Assembly: GCA_014904845.1 (NCBI GenBank) | Contig: MU119575.1 | Span: 1 to 40,338, forward strand | Length of the DNA stretch: 40,338 nucleotides | Direction: 5' to 3' | DNA from: Acephala macrosclerotiorum | Taxonomy: Eukaryota; Ascomycota; Leotiomycetes; Helotiales; Mollisiaceae | Shown here: positions 34,270 through 40,338 of the stretch, one piece after another | How the letters are laid out: each line of letters begins with the position of its first letter | Numbering within the stretch: position 1 is the first letter of the stretch | Notes under the pieces: model-generated | The model's database searches: none | What the model saw: the letters and a program-made list of their open reading frames with translations, nothing else | What the model was told of the DNA's origin: nothing | Program-made: the position numbers and the translations under genes

Positions 34270-36073
34270 TTAAGCGAACCCGATTGTACCATCAGTTGAC
34301 GCTGGTCCTTTTGAGACCGGAGCAACGCAGACAGCTGTGTTCAACCAGAAGTTAGTGCATCCATCGTTGAGATAGGTATCTAAGTCATGTAATTCAGTTC
34401 CGTTGATGCCACTGTTAGAATTAGTGCTTGCAACTTCAGTCAAACTTTCAATGCTTACAATCTCAAACATATGCCGTTACACTAAAGATGTCAGTTCTGA
34501 TCATGGTGATGCTGTGCAAGGGGGCTGGTGCTTACCGTGTCTCCTGAAACCACGTCGTAATAAAGACCACAAGCTGATACTGAACCTGTTTGTGTCGGTT
34601 CAGATGCAATCGCTGTCGTGTAATATGATCCTGCAGCTGCAGGTACCGCAAAGGTCGCTGAAGGGGTGTAGTGTCCTCCGGGAGGGCTAAGAAAAGTGAG
34701 CGTCAAAGTGAAGTTAATTGAAGAGTTGGGGGATATCACACCTTTTGCACACGCGTTGTCCGATTGCCAGAAATCCGCAGCTACCTTGAATAGCTTTGTT
34801 CCAGAACAGGAATTGTGTCAAGTCGATACTGGTATCGCTTGTAGAATAGAGCTCTGCGAGATTATCACTGCACTCTGTTAGTCATTCCTTCCATGTATGC
34901 AAGTACCAATGTCCCTCACCAAGTGGGTGATCCAAAGACGGTGTCTAGCTCACAAGGAAGTGGCAAGCAGATCGTCGTATTGAACTGGCAGTAGTAGTCA
35001 TTAGTAGCCACCCGAATATCACCTGTGGTGACGTTATACGTGTCCGTCACATCGTTGCAAGTGACCAAGTTCACAGGGTCAGGGTCGACCAACTGTCCCA
35101 AACAGGTTCCTGTGGCAGTGGGCGCCGGGATTGGTGTGGCCGAAGCTCCCGACATCGTTGTTGCTGCAGCCGATGTGCTGACAAGAAGAGTCTTGCTGTA
35201 CGTTGTCACCGGAAGACTGGTTAAACAGTTTGATTGTATGTCCTCATATTGATCGAGAAGATAATCCGTAAAAGTACTGTTCGGTAGGAGTGGTGAAACT
35301 AGCCTTTGCCGCCACATTTTGATGAAACATTCACTACAATACAGTGACGAATCGTAAAGCCTCGTCACGGACATCATATCTGGCGAGATATCGGCAGGAG
35401 AGGAGTCGGTCGTGTTGCACTGAGGAGGGTTGTCTGTTGGATCCTCGTTGTTACAGACATCTGGATCCCACCTGAGGCCTTCAAGTCAACTTCGTCTGCA
35501 ATAATGGAGGAATAAAGTTTGGGGTATACCTTAGGAAATCACTTCCTTGCCAATCTTGAGACTCTAGGAAGCACCAGTTCTGAGAACTGTCTTGCATGCA
35601 TACAAGATCGTGTCCAGTGGTTCACATCAATGGTTCCGTTTCAGCGAGAACAACAGTGCCACCGTAGTTGATCGTCTGTCCATCACAGCTCGTGGCTACT
35701 GCAGAATGCCAAGATGATAGTGATGAAGCGCAATTTGATGTGCAGAGTGCTGTCACGTTCTCTGGATACCAATCTAAATATTTATTAATACAAGTGTGAC
35801 ATTGGAAGAGGGCTCTTGAGCTTACAGATGTTGTCGGCTCCCTGAGCTGCCATGACGGCATTGTTCTGGTCGCAGTCGATTGTGGAATTTCTTGATTGTG
35901 AGCTAGTGGCAGCGCGCAAGTTGTGAGATCACTTACAATGCTGCCAAACATTGGTCGGAAATTCCCCAAGCTTCTTGTATTGCCAGAGGATCGAGGTAGT
36001 CATAGATCTGGAAACCTGCCCTTGCAGTTCTTGAGAACACCGAAAAGACCGCAAGGAAGAAGAGCCGTAACAC
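34270..36073 (-). pseudogene. Three-LysM-domain chitin-binding protein, seven exons, disabled
   Basis: Fungal LysM proteins of this type are secreted chitin binders, some of which shield hyphae from chitinases and host sensing. Exons fit in phase throughout: 36073-35937, 35890-35826, 35773-35530, 35471-34920, 34867-34742, 34686-34536, 34481-34270. Introns are 46, 52, 58, 52, 55 and 54 nt, GT-AG. Exon 1 encodes a signal-peptide-like LRLFFLAVFSVFS. The family N-terminal region ([48 protein letters not shown]) precedes LysM 1 (CNDVTDTYNVTTGDI), LysM 2 (CDNLAELYSTSDTSI) and LysM 3 (CGLYYDVVSGDT, then DGCTNFWLNTAVCVAPV). About 495 residues if whole. Lesions: no ATG in the frame of exon 1 (GTG at 36073, an ATG two bases out of frame at 36075); TGA at 35624-35622 where Trp fits ([12 protein letters not shown]); and a one-base shift near 34466 just after the Cys that follows GDT. 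The product is therefore probably not made. Confidence 0.87.
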
Positions 36074-36729
36074 ATTTGCTGGTGTTCAAAGATAGGACAG
36101 TACACCTAGCAAGAACGCAAATACAGCGAAGTGTCAACAAGTGATTTCAAGACTGGATAGACTTGAAGATGAAAGACAATATCATATGTGGAATGACGCT
36201 GTCCGGTCAAATTGGCCGGGGTTCGTGTGTCATTCCAATACGCTATGTCAAAACCAAAAAAAATTCTAGAGCGCCGAGGTGATCCGCTGGAACCCTGACT
36301 TACTTCCCCTGCATTAGCTCAATGCCAGTTGATATTCGATATTATACCACCCTGAAAATTGCTCACCTGCCAAGATATCGCAGATTTGATCGAGTAAGTG
36401 GCAAAAAAAGATGGAAAAAGTCGGCATCGAGGATAGGAACGTAGAGGTCAAAGGTGGAGGCTCCCGAGCAGCGAACGAATTAGAAGAGGGCAATTTCATT
36501 TCGAAGGGAGCGAAAATAGGCATTTCTACAAGGGAAGCACCTAAAGTAGAACGTGGGGCCGCTACTATCGTGATAGCTCACAACTTTATCTGTCAATTTA
36601 AGCTTAAATTCTTACGCCAAGATCTGCTCGCTCGGGGGTAAGGTTTATACCGGACGGGTGGCCCGGCGTGATTTAAAGTTAAGCGAGCCCGCCATGGGAA
36701 AGCACGTCCGAAAAAAAGAGAGAAAAAAA
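36074..36729. other. Region upstream of the LysM gene, to the GC/AT boundary
   Basis: Normal GC until about 36720. No gene recognised: the 69- and 76-codon frames at 36314-36523 (minus) and 36411-36641 (plus) overlap each other and match nothing I know. The last 80 bp before the boundary are G/C-rich (CCGGACGGGTGGCCCGG at about 36652-36668), followed by TTTAAAGTTAAGCGAGC. Confidence 0.5.
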
Positions 36730-37949
36730 AGTGTTTTATTAACTATGTAAAAATTACGATTATAATTAAATAACTATTTTTAAAATAAATAAATAATAAT
36801 AAAATTATTAATTAATTAATATTAAAATTAAATCAAAACAATTTATTAATATCGAATAAATAATTAAAAAATATTTCGAATTTTTTTTTTAATTTTAAAT
36901 TATAATATAATATAAATCGAGAAAAATTACATTTTAAAAAAATATAATTAATTAAATATATTTTTTTTTTTAATTTTTTAAAATTATAAATTAAAAAAAA
37001 TATTATTAAATAAAGTTTTTTAATTTTATTATAAATAATATTCGTAATATTATTATATTATTATTAAATAAACGTATATATATTATATATACGTCATATA
37101 TTAATCATTAAAAATAAAATATTATATAAATCGATTTTTTTATTTTATTTATAATATAAAATTCGAATATAAATAAATAAAAATTTATATTTAAATATTT
37201 TAATAAATTAAACGATTTTATTATAATTATTTTAATTTTAAATTTTATTATTTTAAAAAATATAAATTGTAATATTTACAATTATTACTATAAAATTTAT
37301 AATTATAATTATATAAATATTAATATAATAAATTTTTTTAAATTTTATTAAAACAATTTTATAATTTTTAAAACGTTTATAAATAATTAAATTTTTAATA
37401 TTAAAATTTAAAAATTTTATTTAATTTGTTTTTTAATCGTTTTTAAATTTTTTTTTTTTAAAAAACGTTTTATTATTAATTTAATAAACGATAAAATCAA
37501 TATATTTTTATTTATATTATTAATAATTAATAAAACGAATTTATTATTAAATTAAATATTATATAATTATAATAAATTTATTATTAATATTTTTTTATAT
37601 TTTTAAAAATTATAAAATTAAAAAACGTTTATAAAATATTTATAATATTTTTTAAAAAAAAGTTTATATTTATATATAAATTATTTTCGTATTTTTATTA
37701 AATATAATTTTCGTAATTTAATATTTTTTTAATATATTTTTTGTATTATTATTTTCAAAATATATATATATTAAAAAATTTATAATATTATTAATAAAAT
37801 TTTATTTTTAAATTTAAATAAAATCGTAATTAAAAATATATTTAAAAAAAATAAAAAAATCGACGATTAATTAATCGTTTACTTTAAAAATAAATATTAA
37901 TTTTTTTAAATTACATATAATTTACATAATACGAATTATATTAATTATA

Positions 37950-39085
37950 AACGAAAAATATTAAATTTTAATCGCGATATTTAAATTTAATAATTTGATT
38001 AATTTATTAAAAATTTAATAATAAAAATAATTACGTAATAATTTCGAATTAATATATAATCGATTTAATAAAAAATATTAAAATTTCAATTTATATACGA
38101 TTACGTTACATTTATAATTATAATATATTAATTAATTCAAATTATATAAAATTTAATTAAATATTTTTATATTTTAAATTTTAAACGATTTTATTAATTC
38201 GTTATTACGTAAATTAATAAAATATAATCGTATTTAATAAAAATAATAATCGTAAAAAATTTTTAAATACGTTTTTATTTTAAATATTTATTTTACGATT
38301 ATATAATTTTCGAAAAAAATTTTAAAAAGTTTTTTTTTGAAATTATATATTAAATAAAATAATTTAATTTAATTAAATCGATCGTAGTAATTTAATATAA
38401 AAAACGAGAATTTTAAAAAAAAATTTTTTAATAATATAAAATTTCGTAATACGTTTTTATTTTAAATATTAAAATATTAATATATTAAATTCTATTTTTA
38501 TTAATTTTATAATTATACAATTTTTAAAAAGAATTTTAAAAAGTTTTTTTTTAATAAATATAATTATAATAAATATTTATAATTAATAAAATTAATTATA
38601 GTAATTTAATATAAAAAACGAAAATTTTAAAATTTTTTTTTTTCAAAATATTTAAATATTCAATTATATAATTTTTAAAATATATATTAAAAAAATAATT
38701 TGAATTAATTAAATCGATCGTAATAATTTAATATAAAAAACAAAAATTTTAAAAAAAAAATTTTAATATAAAAATTTATTAAAAATGCGATTTTATTTTA
38801 AATATTAAAAAATTTATTATTTTATTAATTTTATCGTTTAATAAAATTTTAAATTATTATTAATATTTTATTTTAATAATTATATTAATTTTAAATATTT
38901 ATTAAACGTTTAAAATAAAAATTTTTAATTTGAAATTTAAAATAAAAATAAATTACTAAAATCGAAAATTTTATAATTTTTTATAAAAACGTTTTTATGA
39001 AATTTACGAAATAAAATATATATCAAATAAAAAAAAAAAATCGTTTATTAATTAATTCGTTTACGAATCGACGAACGAATTTTTT
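37950..39085 (-). repeat. Dispersed AT-repeat family, copy C (inverted)
   Basis: Read on the minus strand it runs palindrome (39079-39041), AT tract, AAAACGTTTTTAT block, then anchors near 38735, 38610 and 38395 (GTAGTAATTTAATATAAAAA on the plus strand), then the D-like block with AACGAATTAATAAAATCGTT. The anchor spacings of about 120 and 215 bp suggest a degraded version of the tandem array in copy A. Confidence 0.65.
39041..39079. repeat. Imperfect palindrome, copy 3 of 3
   Basis: TCGTTTATTAATTAATTCGT on the left and ACGAATCGACGAACGA on the right. It matches 23049-23092 closely in the same orientation. Confidence 0.65.
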
Positions 39086-40059
39086 TTTTTAAAACGAAAA
39101 AAATATTTTATATTTTAAAATAATATTCGCGTTATTAAAAAGTTTTATAAAAATAAAATTTGAATTTTATATAAAATAAATAACGTTTTTAAATAAATTA
39201 AACGATTTTATAATTTCGTAATAATAAATAAATATCGAATTAAAAAAAATAAAAATAAAATATTATAAAAATTATATTATTATAAATATTTTTTTAAAAT
39301 ATTATTAATATTTAATTAAAATATTTATAATTTATTTTATTTAAAATATATTTTTAAATTTTTTATTTATTTTTTATTTTTAATAATATATTAATAAAAA
39401 TATTATTACGATTTAATAAATATAATTTTTTTTGATTTTTTTTAAAATTTTTTATATAAAATTATTAAATTTTTTAATTATAAAAAAAATTAATTTATAT
39501 TATTTTTTAGTTTTTATAAATCGTTATATAATTACTTTTAAATAAAAATTTAAATTAATATAAAACTCGATAAAAATATTTTTTTATAAAATAAATTTAT
39601 TAAATATTAAATTATTTTTATAATATTATTAATAATATATAAATATATTTTATAAAAACAAATATTAATAAATTTTAATTTAATAATAATAAATTTAAAT
39701 TAAAATAAAAAATTTTACGTTTAAAACGTTTAAAATATTTAAAAAGAAAATTATAATTTAATTAATTTAATTAAAGTATTTTAATTTTAATTTAAATTAA
39801 TCGTAATTTAATAAACTCGATAAACGATTTTTTAAATTAAAATTAATTAAATAAAAAACAATATATTGATTAAATTATTATTTAATTTTTAATTAAATTA
39901 AAATTTATCGATAAAAAAAATAATTAATAATAAAAAAAATATTTTTGTATAATATTTTAATATATTTAAAAAATAAATTAATAAAATCCATTTTTTATAA
40001 TTATATAAAAAACTTTATATTCGATATATTATTATATATTTTATTTATTATAAATATTT

Positions 40060-40243
40060 TGAAATATAATTTATAATATTTATAATTATAATAATTTAAT
40101 ATAAAGAATTGAAAATTTTAAAAAATAATTTTTTATATAAAATTTTATTAAAAATATATTTTTATTTTAAATATTAAAATTAAAAATTATAAAAATATTT
40201 TTTAATTTAATTATATAATTTTTAAAATTTTTTTTTTAAATAA
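40060..40243 (-). repeat. Further copy of the dispersed repeat, cut by an LTR
   Basis: The anchor ATAATTTAATATAAAGAATT at about 40090 and the following A-rich and TTATTTTAAATATTAAAA blocks match copy C. The similarity stops at 40243, where LTR sequence begins, so a second Gypsy copy seems to have inserted into this repeat. Confidence 0.5.
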
Positions 40244-40338
40244 TATAAAAAAATAATAAAATATAAAATAAAAAAATCCAATCGTAAATTAATTCGTTTT
40301 AATTAATAAATTAAATTTATTCGAAATAATTTATAATT
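40244..40338. repeat. Partial LTR of the same Gypsy family, truncated by the window end
   Basis: 95 bp aligning from the first base to 2297 and 16512 (TATA[A/G]AAAAA start, AAAAAAATCCAATCGTAAAT block, TTTATTCGAA[A/G]TAAT). Differences are transitions. The right part lies outside the window, so whether it is a solo LTR or a full element cannot be told. Confidence 0.85.

Larger units (their letters stand above)
36730..40338. repeat. RIP-saturated AT-rich repeat block to the window end
   Basis: About 3.6 kb of A/T with CpG-confined cytosines and no genes. It contains inverted copies of the dispersed repeat family (37950-39085 and about 40060-40243), a fragment related to the 21.6-22.4 kb insertion near 39.7-39.86 kb, and the start of another Gypsy LTR at 40244. 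Confidence 0.75.

Noticed and set aside
34270..36144. Treating the separate ORFs in this stretch as independent small genes
   Set aside because: They join as seven phase-consistent exons of one LysM gene with introns of 46-58 nt.
1..40338. CRISPR array, operon, or other prokaryotic-type system
   Set aside because: No short regularly spaced repeats with unique spacers and no tight gene clusters; the tandem units at 19.8-20.2 kb are about 200 bp and eukaryotic-repeat-like.

Overview
The window looks like chromosomal DNA of a filamentous ascomycete (Pezizomycotina). Genes carry 46-73 nt GT-AG introns. One gene is a clear Hex2/Reg1-type glucose-repression regulator, and two are fungal chitin-binding proteins (LysM and CBM18). 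Most of the sequence is extremely AT-rich repeat DNA with the footprint of repeat-induced point mutation (RIP): cytosines lost as C-to-T/G-to-A transitions, survivors concentrated in CpG. A leotiomycete is possible but is only a guess.

Layout. 1-2296: very old, almost pure A/T repeat DNA. 2297-16763: one Ty3/Gypsy LTR retrotransposon on the minus strand, bounded by two 252-bp LTRs, with readable reverse transcriptase (about 8.7-9.3 kb) and integrase (about 6.6-7.3 kb) relics. Nested in it, 10953-13314 is a younger Tc1/mariner-pogo (Fot1-like) DNA transposon with 65-bp near-perfect inverted repeats, a TA duplication and a transposase broken by RIP-type stops. 16764-24360: more ancient AT DNA built from a dispersed repeat family (copies near 17.7, 19.4, 21.4-23.1, 38-39 and 40.1 kb), including an unmutated tandem islet at 19.8-20.2 kb. 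24361-33530: a normal-GC gene island. 33531-34150: an AT-rich wedge. 34150-36720: a second gene island. 36730-40338: AT-rich DNA again, ending in the first 95 bp of another LTR of the same Gypsy family.

Gene content. The only gene that reads intact end to end is the REG1-like gene (27769-29349, one intron). A 231-aa hypothetical (24896-25698, minus) is plausible but its start and first intron are uncertain. A 517-aa hypothetical (30730-32282, minus) is split by a one-base shift in an A5 run. A GMC-oxidoreductase C-terminal relic of 79 codons (30121-30360, plus) has no start. A four-module CBM18 gene (32821-33485, minus) and a seven-exon three-LysM gene (34270-36073, minus) both carry disabling lesions. 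The two chitin-binding genes share strand and neighbourhood, suggesting a former chitin-interaction locus that is decaying at the edge of AT-rich, transposon-filled DNA.

I found no RNA gene, CRISPR array or prokaryote-type operon. The most unusual signals are the three-layer nested transposon stratigraphy with graded RIP, CpG-confined residual cytosines, a fold-back-like 3.7-kb arrangement, an unmutated tandem islet in RIP-saturated DNA, and paired decay of chitin-binding genes.
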